A DNA stretch of 64,000 nucleotides, from contig BSBM01000602.1 of NCBI GenBank assembly GCA_027924585.1, positions 9,423,501-9,487,500 of the forward strand, written 5' to 3'. A model generated the notes under the pieces. The model saw nothing but the letters and a program-made list of their open reading frames with translations. It did no database searches and was not told where the DNA came from. Below, one piece after another: positions 47,391-57,634 of the stretch; within the stretch, counting starts at the first letter, position 1; every line of letters begins with the position of its first letter. The stretch comes from Larix kaempferi (lineage: Eukaryota > Streptophyta > Pinopsida > Pinales > Pinaceae). A program made the position numbers and the translations under genes.

Positions 47391-47900
47391 TCTTAGTCCA
47401 ATGTAATCCCATTGGTTTTTCCAAGGGGTTTTCATCCGAGAAGCTGAAAGTTTGGCTAAAGTTAATAGTTAGCTCTTCCCACGTAGTTGTTCCGCATCGC
47501 AGTTTTGCTGCAATGTACCAGCTTCGTGGTACCTCATCCATTGTATGGATGAACACATGGACCCATTCCTATTTTGGTCTCATTCCCCATGCGCTTTGAC
47601 ACTCCTCGAAGTGATCCCTTGGGTCACTCCTTCCATTGTATTTTCTTCTGCAATACCCTTTAGTTTCGCCAAATCTGACTTCCATTAGTTGTCGACATAC
47701 TGGCCAGTTTGTTATCGTCAACTTGTGCGCTGCCCACCACCGTGCTGGTGTGGCCTTCAGTGCTTCCTCCAATGCCAATAGTCTTTGCGGTTATGCTACT
47801 CTTTCTTCAAATTCGACGATGAATACCGCTAGATTAGGAAATCCTTCGTATGTTGGCAGTTGCATGCTTCTGTCGCCACCCATCTCAGCGACTGGGTGAT
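47391..47900 (-). pseudogene. Gypsy gag-like domain(s) between protease and RT
   Basis: Two consecutive segments look like the retrotransposon gag core: TYEGFPNLAVFIVEFEE with LKATPARWWAAHKLTI and RRLMEVRFG-like sequence (47890-47680), then YNGRSDPRDHFEEC with a QEWVHVFIHTMDEVP segment and WEELTINFSQTF (47660-47430). They lie 3' of the protease, not at the start of the element, where another gag domain is present. This may be normal for this gypsy group or the result of an internal duplication. Stops and a frameshift near 47570 break it. Confidence 0.68.
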
Positions 47901-47979
47901 TTGTGCGCACCTCCTGAATGATACTTCGTGTAATCGATTCTGCCAATTCTCAAGCACCTCATTAGAATTCGACGATGCC

Positions 47980-48500
47980 AAACTAACACTTCGCCATCCC
48001 AATTCTCCGTGGGCGGTGGGATTGATGTAGTCCTCCGAGATGTTGTAGACATTGTCCCATCCTTCTGTGAATTTGTTCGACATTGGCTCGAAATACCTCT
48101 ACCCTTCCGATGGATCAAGTGGGGCAACGACCCTCATGTCACGATTCTCAAATTGCATTGTTCTTTTCTTAAAGTTGATCAAAGCTTGATTCCCGATTTC
48201 CAAGTCTATCCCAAACAACACCGGATAGGGGCTTGTGTTATCAACTATCTCTATAACGTCGAAGTCTGTGTAAGTCTTTAATCCCTCTATTTCGACTGGG
48301 AGGTGACATAGTCGACCAATAGGTGTGACCTTGCTCTGATTTGCTAGTCGAAGCTATAGAGAGGACCATGCCAGCTGCGGTTTCCCCATTGTCTCCCATG
48401 TCTTTTTCGTCAAGATATTTACATCTGATCCCAAGTCCAGAATGATAGAGTCAATGTCGAATGCACCAATCTGTGCAGTCATCCTCATTTCTCTCCTTGT
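47980..48500 (-). pseudogene. Gypsy aspartic protease, broken
   Basis: On the minus strand the region reads IILDLGSDVNILTKKTWE near 48450, the catalytic D-L-G motif of Athila-like retropepsins, then RLANQSKVTPIGR, LPVEIEGLKTYTDFDVIEI and YPVLFGIDLEIGNQALI. The flap and the second conserved GxDLE block are in the expected spacing of about 90 residues. The enzyme would process the polyprotein. A few stops interrupt it. Confidence 0.82.
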
Positions 48501-48849
48501 CTTCTCCCCGTGCAATCGATTTACTGTTCGAACCTGTCATCCTTCCTCCTCTTTGTGTAATAGGATGGCTATCTCTGCTAGGGCATCCCGATCTTTTTCC
48601 AATGCGAAACAGCTTTCTAGGAAGGTCGTCAAGGGGTTGATCTTTCCTGGCGGTCCTAATTGTGAGTTTGTCATATCGAATATCTGTGGCATCTCGTAAA
48701 CGTGTTCTTTCTAGCAAATAGGTGGCAGCTTAGTCCTTCTCATTGTCTCTTGCACTTCTAAAAAGGTCTCCCTTTTCGCTTCCACATCAAATCAGACATG
48801 TTTCCTTGCTCTAGGCCGAATACTAGGTTGTGACCTGTCTTCCCTTATC

Positions 48850-51200
48850 GCAGCCCCCCTTTGGTTACTAGTGCGACATTCACAGGTAGACTTCTTATCT
48901 CCGCTGAGATCTTCTGTACATTCGGAGGTGGATTTTGATTCTGATTCGAATTCAGTCGAGGTTGGGGTGGATTTTTAGTTTTTCATTTCGTAATCAACTA
49001 GGGACATTCCTCAACATTGTGGTCCGCTGCACTGCAATAAGTACACTACGGTGTCGAGTTCGGGAAATCCCTTTGAGAATGTCCGACATGACCACAATTA
49101 TAGTATATAACTGGCCCTCGACCTCATCCAAAATATCCTCCATGACCAACACCTCCACCTCGACCTCCACAGAATCCTCCTCGCGGCTGACCATATGGAT
49201 GTTGGTTATATTGGGGTTGCTGATACTGCGGTTGGCCGTACTACGGCGACAGTTAGTTGTACAATGACTGTGGTTGACTAGTGGAGCTACAACTGGTTGT
49301 ACTGTGGTAGTGGTTGATTGTAGTGCAGCTGGTGATGATTATACTATTGTTGTTGTTGTACACGGGGTTGCTCCTCCCCCTTCATAAAAAATGTAACGGG
49401 GGTCCTTTCTTGGCGTAAGTCATATGCTCTACAATCATTTTCTTCCAGACCGACTGATTGACAAAAGTTGCAGAAAAGTATGGCTGGCTTCGACACCATT
49501 TTATGTAATTATACGCATTCTTTTGATTGATGCCCCCTTGTATGACAAATTAGACACCACGACATTCCTCCTTGACTGAGTGGATTTGGTGCGTCAGATT
49601 GTAAATATTCGTGGAATTCCAGGCACTGGTCCTTATGATGCCCTTCTGATTTGCAACAAGTGCACCATATTTCCTCGCGAACTTCTTTCCCCTTCTTGAT
49701 GTCTTGTAGCTGAATCTTCAAGTTCTCTAGTTGCGCTCGGATGTGGTTCATACCCAACCCTATTTCGCTGACTGGTGAAGCCTCCAACTTCATCGTGATT
49801 TCCAATGCTTCCGCCTGGGATGCAATCTTCTGCTGCATTAGCGGCATACGAATGTGTGGTACTAATCCCACGATGAACCATTCCTTGTGATGTATGTCGC
49901 TGATTCCAAAACTTACTTTCTCCATTAGGGTTTATATCTTTGGTTGAACTCCCATATTGATTCATTTGGAAATTGCTTGATCTCTTTCAGTTCTGTGATA
50001 TATTGTGACTCAGATTTCAGTTTCCTAAACTCATCAATCAATCCTACCCTAATTTACGACAGTGTTTTCTCAGGACTCCCTATCGGTACCTCTACGAATT
50101 TCATAAACGAATCCAGCGCATGGCCCTTGAAGGCCGTCGCTAGTTGCCCCTTCTTGATATCATCATCTTGGACCTGCTTTACCGCTATACTGCTTCGCAT
50201 AAAAATAAATACTGCTCGGGATCCTTGGTCCCGTTACCCTGAAATATCGGCATCTTCACATCGTCTCCTTCCCCTTGGTATCTTACTATTATTTACAGAC
50301 CCACTAGTCCCACCGTTGTTCTGACACGTTGGACAGCCTTGCGAAGAACTTATGTCTCTTCCTTCGAAATTTGGTGTAGTGCGCAGAGTTGTGGGTACAT
50401 TATCGCTTTGGGTCTATCCTTGTTCGGCTTCAGTGGTAGCTTGGTTTCTTTCTTCGTCACAGTAAGGTCGCTTAGTTCCTTATGGTCCCATTTCGTAGTC
50501 CTTTGTTCAGGTCGCTCTAGGAGACTCTCTGTCAATCTCATTCCTCGTCTTCTTCTTCGGCTGGAACCTCACCCCACTTCGCAGGGTACCACAATCTTCC
50601 ACAGCCTCCCTTAAAATTTCATCATAGCTCATATCCATCTATCCCGCATCATTCTATCAGACCCGCATCCGTAGGGTACCCACAGCCTCCACACACTGAG
50701 ATTTACTCGTTAGAATTCATCTTCAATATACCTTTTTCGCAAATAAGCATTTTAATCCACATTTTCAACGACAATAGAAACCTTCCTCTGGGTCCTTTGA
50801 AAATTTTTCTTTCTGCGTCGATGTATGACTTAATTGTGTCGGCAGCAAATTCAGTGATGTATCCCTCCAGAATACTATCTACCTAGACCTCGACAGCTCT
50901 AGAGGCTCTGTTGTACACTTGCTTCAATTGCTGAATCAGTTCGGGCGTTCATTGTTCTGGCTCACCTCCTTGAAAATTCTTCTTTTGGAATGTCCATTGT
51001 GCTAACCACTCGTGTAGTAGTATCAAGAATTTGGAGCAAAATATCTCATGAACGTTGGAGTAGACATACTTATGTAGCTAGTCAGTCGTCGACTATCCAG
51101 GGTCATGATTTTCCTCCTCAGCAAACTCTCGTGCCTTCTTATCGAACCATTCCTCGATCTCCGGCTTTGTCGGATGCCACATCATGTCCTCTCTTCTTTC
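48850..51200 (-). pseudogene. Gypsy gag with three zinc-knuckle regions, broken
   Basis: The capsid core is readable at 50270-49900 (PIFQGNGTKDPEQYLFLCEA, KGHALDSFMKFVEVPIGS, NESIWEFNQRYKP) and continues at 49925-49509 with a helical segment and two knuckles: CTCCKSEGHHKDQC and CLICHTRGHQSKEC. Further on, 49330-49100 is Gln/Tyr rich then Gly rich (GGFCGGRGGGVGHGG), and a third knuckle CGHVGHSQRDFP and CTYCSAADHNVEECP follow near 49090-49000. 51190-50300 reads only in pieces (EEWFDKKAREFAEEE near 51130) and is probably the gag N-terminus. Gag forms the particle and binds RNA. Many stops are present. Confidence 0.82.
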
Positions 51201-51208
51201 GTACTACG

Positions 51209-51226
51209 GTCCCGATAATAGAACCA
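51209..51226 (-). promoter_or_regulatory. Gypsy primer-binding site, probably decayed tRNA-Asp type
   Basis: Two bases inside the 5' LTR the minus strand reads TGGTTCTATTATCGGGA. Aligned without gaps to TGGCGCCGTTGCCGGGGA, the site common in Athila-like elements, nearly all differences are C to T or G to A. The match is too eroded to be certain. Confidence 0.4.
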
Positions 51227-51228
51227 TT

Positions 51229-52003
51229 TGCTTACACAGTTCTGTCGATAGGGGTTCACTTCGCACTGTTGTCAACAAACATCGACTAGAAACCCTTACG
51301 CATAAGACCATAAAGGTTTTAACCTTTCCAGCAACACCCGCAGAGTGAGTGAGGTCTCACCTGAGATGTCTAAGGGGGGCTCCAGGAACCAATTTTCTGC
51401 AGTAGGGAGAAGACATGCGCTACTCTACTCTTAGTCGACACAAGCGAGAGATTTGCATTCTCATTGAAACATCATATTATCATCCTAGTAATCCTTGTCT
51501 GCATTATCATCTCATACTTAACGAATTAAACAAATCAACAGAGCATGTTTGAGGAATCTGTGGTACATAACTTATATGTGACAATAGCTACTATGATCTC
51601 AAGAAAACATCATATTGCAATAAACAAAAATTAGACATGCGTATTACTCATAGTACAGAACCAAAACTAGATAAATACTCCATATATCGATCCACAAGAC
51701 ATAAACACAACATATGCGAAGATGTCATCTCATATTCCACAACTCAAAAAATGCTCGTAGGCTTACAATCGCACAAAAGGTTATTCTCATCTGATTCTCC
51801 GATCGACTATGGTCTAAAGCTTACAATCTTATATCTATTTATAGGCGCACTTGGCCGTTACAAATGGTCCTAATGACCCATTGCTAACTAACTTAACCAA
51901 TTAATTCCGCATATCTCATCTTTGCAACCGGTCCTTTCCTCTTGTCTTTGACCCTTTCGCCGCTTGGGGTTCCACACTTGTGCGCTCCAACCCCGTGCCA
52001 ACA
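51229..52003 (-). repeat. Gypsy 5' LTR
   Basis: 775 bp; starts TGTTGGCACGGGG and ends TGTAAGCA on the minus strand. CATTC follows at 52004-52008 on the plus strand, matching 29560-29564. Confidence 0.93.
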
Positions 52004-52675
52004 CATTCTCATAATCAAGTGGTTGGATCCAGTCCTCATCTTCCCATGAGGGATTGCTTTCTTTTGAGATCTCATAGGATAAGTTCATATTGACGCAAAT
52101 CTAAGCATAAGAAGTGTATCACTGTTGTTTGGTGAGTTCTGCAACTTTCAAAAATTCCCCAAGGGTATTGCCTATATCCCTCAATATTTCCAGATCCCAG
52201 TACTTGCAGGGGAGAGAGTAGAGTCAGATCCAGACTAGTTCTGTGCTCATATCCTCTTTATCTAGGTGAAATCTTTCTTTCCAAGGGATGTGATACAACC
52301 CCGAAGAAAAAAAGAAGTAAGGCCCTCCTTCCAAAACTCGATCTCTATCTTCTTGATTGAATAAAATAATTGTGAAGAAACCCTTAGATCCCAGTTGTAA
52401 GTCATAATGGCATTGAGGGTTCTAGGTAGATTTGATCCATTTGAGGAGATCTTTCTCTTTTGGCCAGATCCCAACAAACTTACCGATTAAGGATTTCTCC
52501 TTCCAGAGTTCAACACGTTCTCGTAGTTTCTCCGATTTGATCTAGAGGGATGGGATCTCAACCGATTTGGGAATACACCTTCCAGGATTTCGTTTTTGTC
52601 CTTAAGGGTCTTTGGATCCATAACCCTCACCAACCTCCTCCCTGCAGTTAACCAATTTTTCCTTTGCAGTTCCAT
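52004..52675 (-). pseudogene. LINE-D ORF1, N-terminal half (DUF4283-like)
   Basis: The Met at 52675 (MELQRKNWLTAGRR) is the likely start. After a frameshift near 52580 the sequence gives a clear plant LINE ORF1 domain: FVGIWPKEKDLLKWI, HYDLQLGSKGFFTIILFN, RDRVLEGGPYFFFS and WIWLYSLPCKYWDLEILRDI. It continues to SWEDEDWIQPLDYENV at 52008, where the gypsy element interrupts it just before the zinc knuckle. The rest is at 29564-29060. ORF1 proteins of this family bind element RNA. Confidence 0.88.
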
Positions 52676-52707
52676 CCTTCAGATTTGTTGGGTGTAGCGA
52701 ATGAGGA

Positions 52708-52722
52708 GGGGGGGTCCCCCCC
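52708..52722. other. G7-T-C7 palindrome in the LINE-D leader
   Basis: Seven G, one T, seven C form a perfect palindrome 33 bases upstream of the LINE-D ORF1 start. It could fold as a hairpin in the leader or be a replication-slippage product. Confidence 0.6.
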
Positions 52723-52883
52723 ACACAGACCCATGCTTGTCGACAATCTGCTCGTGCAGAGCGCCGACTCACCAACAGCATAAAAAATTGCTACGCACAG
52801 AATCGTCTCGAGTGGTTGAAAGCCTAAAGCGCCTTTGTATGCCTCATGAGTTTCTAATGGCCTGGATTTGCATTATTTTTCTT

Positions 52884-53080
52884 CTAGTTATAGTTATTTA
52901 GTATAATGGAAATAAACTAATAAAAAGAACTAAGTTTAAGATATGTTGTGTTGAACTGTTTCAGCGGAATATCCACAACAGTTTACAGATCATATTGGTG
53001 TCATAGATAGGTTTCTTTTGGGTTTTGTGGGTAATTTTAGGATCTAGTAGTTAGTGAAAAAAAAGTCTTCAAACCCTATC
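52884..53080. other. Flank without recognised feature
   Basis: AT-rich sequence between the putative LINE-D target duplication and the gypsy gag fragment. It may include the leader of that gypsy element. Confidence 0.4.
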
Positions 53081-53697
53081 CATGGGAGGCGAGTCTAGTG
53101 AAGAAGCGATAGGTGATTATGAGAAATGAGTTACAAAGATGGAAATACAAGTTGTTGATATCTCACACAACATTTCAAGCCTCATGACGACTCTAGAGAG
53201 AAAATTTGGACCTTTCAGTTATTTTGGAGGATCTAACTTAGATATTGGATCGGAGGGGAAATCAAAAGATATAGGTGATCCAAAAAAGGAGCCAAAGAAA
53301 GAGCCCATAAAAGAGCATCCAAGTTCCAGTATTAATATTCCATCCTAGCCGTTATTTAAGATGGAAGCAAAAGTGGATATAAATCCCTACCAAGGTGAGA
53401 TCAATGCTTTAAAGTCGAATAATTGGTTGTAGCAATTAGGGGACTATTATAGTATCCATCAAATAGAGGAGGTGCATAAAATTCCATTCACCCGACTGAA
53501 ATTAGAGGGCCATGCATTAATTTGGTGGGAAATACAAACATAGGCACTAGGATAGAGGGTGATCTACTAGTAAATAAGTGCGAGTATTTCAAAACCCTAA
53601 TTAAGTCTCAGTTCTACCCTATCGGGTATGTAGAGGACCAATGGATTTGTTGACATTACTTCAAGCAAAGGCAAGGGCTGAGTGTTAAGAGTACATC
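53081..53697 (+). pseudogene. Plus-strand gypsy gag fragment
   Basis: The start MGGESSEEAIGDYEK at 53081 is followed by a stop, a helical segment (53139-53348) and a charged linker with KKEPKKEPIKEHP. The gag core follows from 53385: KVDINPYQGEINALK, FTRLKLEGHALIWWE, EYFKTLIKSQFYPIGYVEDQW and KQRQGLSV, the classic Ty3/gypsy gag order. At least four stops are present. The frame ends abruptly at 53697, where TGTAATGTCTCTCGG begins, the likely start of another insertion. The rest of gag and all of pol are not seen. Confidence 0.82.
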
Positions 53698-56182
53698 TGT
53701 AATGTCTCTCGGGGCTATCAAAGGGTCTCAGGGACATATCATTATCTCTCCGAGGCTAATTACTTGATTTTTAGTGCAACGGATAAACCATAACCATTTA
53801 ATTTCTATTTTTCCAAAATTAATTGCGACACAAAATCCAATAATTAACAATAATTTAATACAAATTCATTAACACATCCAACATATGATCTAAGGGATGG
53901 GAAAGCTTCTTAACATCATCTAACCTCATAAAAAATTCAATCCAAGCCATATTAGAGATGATAACCACTTCTAAAGGCTAATTATTCTTAATCATAGTTA
54001 ACTAGTAATTAAGGTGTCAATTACAACACTTAACGGCACTTAGTGTGTAAATGACGACACTTATCACAAATCCAATTGTTTAACAAATAACCCTCGATTA
54101 TCTATCCCAATGGATTAATAACATATAATTACATGTAAATAATTCTTAATTACCAAAATTACAATAATTAATTATGGCAATTACGAAAGAGAGTCCACAA
54201 GACTAATTAACTAGTTTTCCAATATAAGCAACTAGTCTTACACAAAATCAACTTGTAACCATGCCATTAAACCAAAAAATAATCCTACAGACATTAACAA
54301 CATATTTAAGCATGTACCTACATCCAATTAAAGCTTTATTTTCATATCATTCCAATTACACACAAGGTGATCTTTTCCATCAATTCCAATGAAACTAGTT
54401 AACATTCACCGCAAAGAATTGAGTACAAATAATTGAACCAAAATGAAATGCATCCATAAGTAAAGGATAAAACCTGATAATTATCCACCTACAACACAAT
54501 TATATGTTATAAACAGAGCACATGGATGTAGCATTCCGTTTTTACGAAAACAAAGATTTCAATCCACAACTAATCATCAATTTTCATCGCAATGTACCTA
54601 GTTTTCAATTTAACTTTCCAAATGCAAAATAAAGAGAAATACGTGACTACTATATCTCATGGAAATCATATCAGGGGTCACCTATAGTCATATCGATATA
54701 TATTTCCACCCATATACACTCCATTAAATAATTCACAAAACTAGCTAATTCTACTCATCCGAATTGACTACTAATTCTATGAATCACTAGAATAATTAAA
54801 TCCATGGTTCATAGAATCATTAAAATTCCATTCCGACTTTGAATAACATGTTTTATCAGTCATAACAGAGGTATATCTTATTCGAACATTTTTTCGAACA
54901 CTTCATATTCAAAGTCACAAATCTACTCAAAACAATTCCATTGAAGGAGCTAGAAATTAGAAATTGATCTAGAAATTCGGTAGAAATTTCCCAAACACTA
55001 TCAAGAATATTTACCCTCACATTATCACACACATTTAAAGTGTTTTTATCATACATAATCATAAAAAGAACACTCATGCACCTTTACAAACACTTCACAT
55101 GCCAAGTCTCCAAACTATGCAAAACAATCCAATCGAAGAATTAGTTTTTGATTAAAAGGTAGAAACATCAAAGAGAAGTGTCTTAAACCATTCCAATGAT
55201 ACCGTACCATCAAAATACACATTATATAATGAACATGGGTATAAATATGAGTTTTGTAGCAGAGGTTCCAAATAATCATTTCCTCAAACAATTTGTGCAC
55301 AAAATCCCCAAAACTAGTTTCTAATTCCTTCACAAAATTTACTTGCATAAATAGATTGAATTCCATGAGAAATTTATTCCAAAAATAGCTCATACATTTC
55401 ATCAAACATTTGATTTGCATCCATAAATAAATAAGATAATAGCAAAATAAATTAAATAAACATGATATAAAGCACTTATCTTTTCCAAATAAGCAACCAT
55501 AATCGACCGTGCCACATTCCACCAAGCCGTATACACAATGCAAGCCAAAAATCACTCTACAATGGTCACCCCCAAGACAGAACCATGATGCCACAAGAAA
55601 GAGCGCACTCAACCACACATTCTCTCAAGAAATCCGTCCAACCACAACCCAATGGCAAGTGTGGCCTCCACTTCCACTTCAGGGAAATTCCCGTGGGTCA
55701 AGGACAACAGTCGAACCACAACCCAATGGAAAGTAACACTTTTGATCCAAAAATGACAGGATCTTTATAACCATTATTTGAATGTAAAAGTTTGAATGCT
55801 TAAATCCATTAAAGATGTAATTGAAGCACAGTAACACATAAAAGAGATGCAAACCATGAAATTTGTTGGCAAGAACATATAACGGAGTTCACCCTCCTTG
55901 GGCTACGTCTCCAAGCCACTTCTAATGAGAAGGCCGATATTATTAAGCCTTCAAAGCTTACAAATATGGGTTTCTGGAAACACTTCTATTTTTTTTCAGT
56001 TATAAGCAAAAACAGACAGCACCACTGCGATTCTCTCGAAATTTCAAGAAAAATGAGTATAAACTCAACTATGTTTTCCTGAGGGCTCCTATGACACGTA
56101 AATCGAGAAAATATTCCTGCATAAAAGACAAAACAATATGGATTCCACTTTGGGATATGTTCCCATTAATGACTATACAAAC
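53698..56182. other. AT-rich stretch, probably starting with an LTR insertion
   Basis: TGTAATGTCTCTCGGGG at 53698 has the look of an LTR 5' end and cuts the gag frame. The 12-mer ATGACGACACTT, shared with copia LTRs here, is at 54051. No right border, target duplication or protein domain was found. The 167-codon minus-strand open frame at 55115-55618 has no recognisable domain. Confidence 0.4.
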
Positions 56183-56330
56183 CTCGGGAACTGTGCCAAA
56201 ACGCCTCGGGAACTATGTAGAAAACCACCTTGGGATCCATGCATAAACGGTCTTGGGAGTCATGCAATACCACCTCGGGAAGCGACCAAAACCACCATGG
56301 TAACTACGAAAACCACCTCGAGAATCATGC
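56183..56330. repeat. Degenerate minisatellite, period about 22-24 bases
   Basis: About seven units of the type CCTCGGGAACTATGTAAAACCA follow one another with substitutions and small indels (for example near 56183, 56206, 56230, 56253, 56275, 56297 and 56317). Confidence 0.65.
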
Positions 56331-56517
56331 TTGTAGTGTGCCTCGAACTCTGTGCAAAATCACTCTGAATCTCCCTAAAAAACTATGCAGAAAAGTGGTT
56401 TTTATATGGTTTTTGAGGTGGTTTTGGGGCGCGGGCCAGAAGGCCATGCGCCCTTATGGGGCCCCTTAACTCCGCCTGTAAACTCTTAAGTATATTTCAT
56501 CAGATCCCTTAACAAGT

Positions 56518-56612
56518 GGTGCCAGTGGCGCGTTGGTTAAAGCACTTGCAAGGAGGGGAGGAATGCAGGTTCAAACCCACAGACCTCTCCCTATATCATG
56601 ATTTTTTTTGGA
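56518..56612 (+). repeat. tRNA-derived SINE-like piece 1
   Basis: A box-like TGGCGCGTTGG at 56526-56536 and B box-like GGTTCAAACCC at 56568-56578, 42 bases apart, followed by a T run at 56602-56609. This fits an RNA polymerase III promoter of a tRNA-derived SINE. A functional tRNA is unlikely because the acceptor arm and a normal anticodon loop cannot be formed by eye. No target duplication was identified. Confidence 0.5.
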
Positions 56613-56733
56613 ATGTGTTATACGATGGATATGATATATGGTTTGTGGCATATAATATGGTAATGTGATATGGTTTGGCCATGCGGCATGGATTACGGTG
56701 TTTGGAAGTTGGTTGATGCGACTTTATCCAAGC

Positions 56734-56935
56734 CTCGGTGTTGGCATATAGCCCTCGACCTCCCCCTTTTTCAAAACAACTCCTTGCTCAAACTTATATA
56801 CAATTTGCGCCCTATTCCTTACAAGGAACATTAAAGTCTCGGTGTTGGCATATAGCCCTCGACCTCCCCCTTTTTCAAAACAACTCCTTGCTCAAACTTA
56901 TATACAATTTGCGCCTTATTCCTTACAAGGAACAT
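56734..56935. repeat. Tandem duplication, 104-bp unit
   Basis: Units start at 56734 and 56838 (CTCGGTGTTGGCATATAGCC) and are almost identical, with one substitution (CGCCCTATT against CGCCTTATT). The high identity means a recent duplication compared with its surroundings. Confidence 0.92.
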
Positions 56936-56939
56936 AGGC

Positions 56940-57026
56940 AGGGGAGATGGTTAGATGGACTTGTGAAGGCTTTGGGTGGTCTTTGGAGGTCATGGGGTTG
57001 AATCCCATGGAATCCCAATTTTTTTA
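56940..57026 (+). repeat. tRNA-derived SINE-like piece 2
   Basis: A box-like TGGTTAGATGG at 56948-56958 and B box-like GGTTGAATCCC at 56996-57006, then a T run at 57019-57025. Layout as in piece 1 but different in sequence, so not a simple duplicate. Confidence 0.45.
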
Positions 57027-57634
57027 TAAAAAAATGCATTGATAATTTTTGCCCAAATCACCCATCTTTTTGCAATTTAAAGCAAAATTGTTGAAACTTC
57101 AAACATTAATAACTTCTGCATCCGAAGGCCTTTTTGCGCGAAACGAGCATTTCCAGAAATATATTGATGAGATCTTCACCACTGTAATATTTATTTTACA
57201 TTTTAAAGACTTTAATTTCAATCGACGATGATATGATCCTCCTGGATCAAACCTTCCCACTAAGAAGCTTTTGGACCACCAAAAGCCTGAATCATTCAGA
57301 AAATAAGTGAAGACATGTTCGTCTCTCTTGTCCTATATCACTTGTCCATTCTTCTTGAAACCTGTACATTTGACTCATCATAACAACAATCAACACTGCA
57401 CTAACATTGTTAAGTACATTAATCCCTTTTTCAACAAAATCTTCATTCAATATTGTTGGAACAAACCATATACTGCTAATCAGTAGTAAGCTGAATATCA
57501 AAATTGAATATGTGAAAGAGATTGTACTCATATCATGCTTATGTTTTTATCATAAGAACACTATCAACCAAAATAGATGTATTGTAATGCATTGACACTT
57601 CCTTTTCATGCTTAGGATTCTTTTCTTCCTTAAC
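57027..57634 (-). other. Non-coding or unassigned tail of the minus-strand gypsy remnant
   Basis: A 79-codon minus-strand frame (57531-57292) begins with a strongly hydrophobic segment (ISFTYSILIFSLLLISSIWF) and may be part of the retroelement that supplies the gag-protease at 57635-58962, or chance. No RT or other domain is seen. Confidence 0.35.

Larger units (their letters stand above)
29565..52003 (-). mobile_element. Ty3/gypsy element (Athila-like layout), 22.4 kb with nested insertions, target duplication CATTC
   Basis: Both LTRs are present (29565-30339 and 51229-52003, each 775 bp, TG...CA). CATTC flanks the element at 29560-29564 and 52004-52008, inside LINE-D ORF1. Minus-strand order: 5' LTR, decayed primer site, gag with zinc knuckles, protease, further gag-like domains, RT, RNase H, integrase, a long frame after integrase, 3' LTR. 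Two younger elements sit in the RT (35568-39119 and 39314-46534). Without them the element is about 11.7 kb. A DLGS-type protease, the Y-M-x-D RT box and a long post-integrase frame resemble Athila-like elements; lineage is inferred. Confidence 0.93.
23246..52872 (-). mobile_element. LINE-D: full-length decayed L1-type element, split by a nested gypsy element
   Basis: Minus-strand order: leader and ORF1 first half (52675-52004), gypsy insertion (29565-52003), ORF1 second half (29564-29060), ORF2 (28891-24324), an extra frame (to 23579), and a 3' untranslated region of about 330 bases ending near the TTTACAAA tail at 23246. TTATTTTTCTT occurs at 23235-23245 and 52873-52883 and is the best candidate target duplication, but it is AT-rich and could be chance. 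Without its insertion the element would be about 7.2 kb, normal for a plant L1. Confidence 0.85.

Noticed and set aside
55115-55618. 167-codon minus-strand open frame
   Set aside because: Rich in Phe, Leu, Cys and Tyr as expected from translating AT-rich DNA; no domain or coding neighbour seen.
56518-56612. Functional tRNA gene
   Set aside because: A and B box-like motifs are present but the acceptor stem cannot be closed and no proper anticodon arm is seen; a SINE-like relic fits better.
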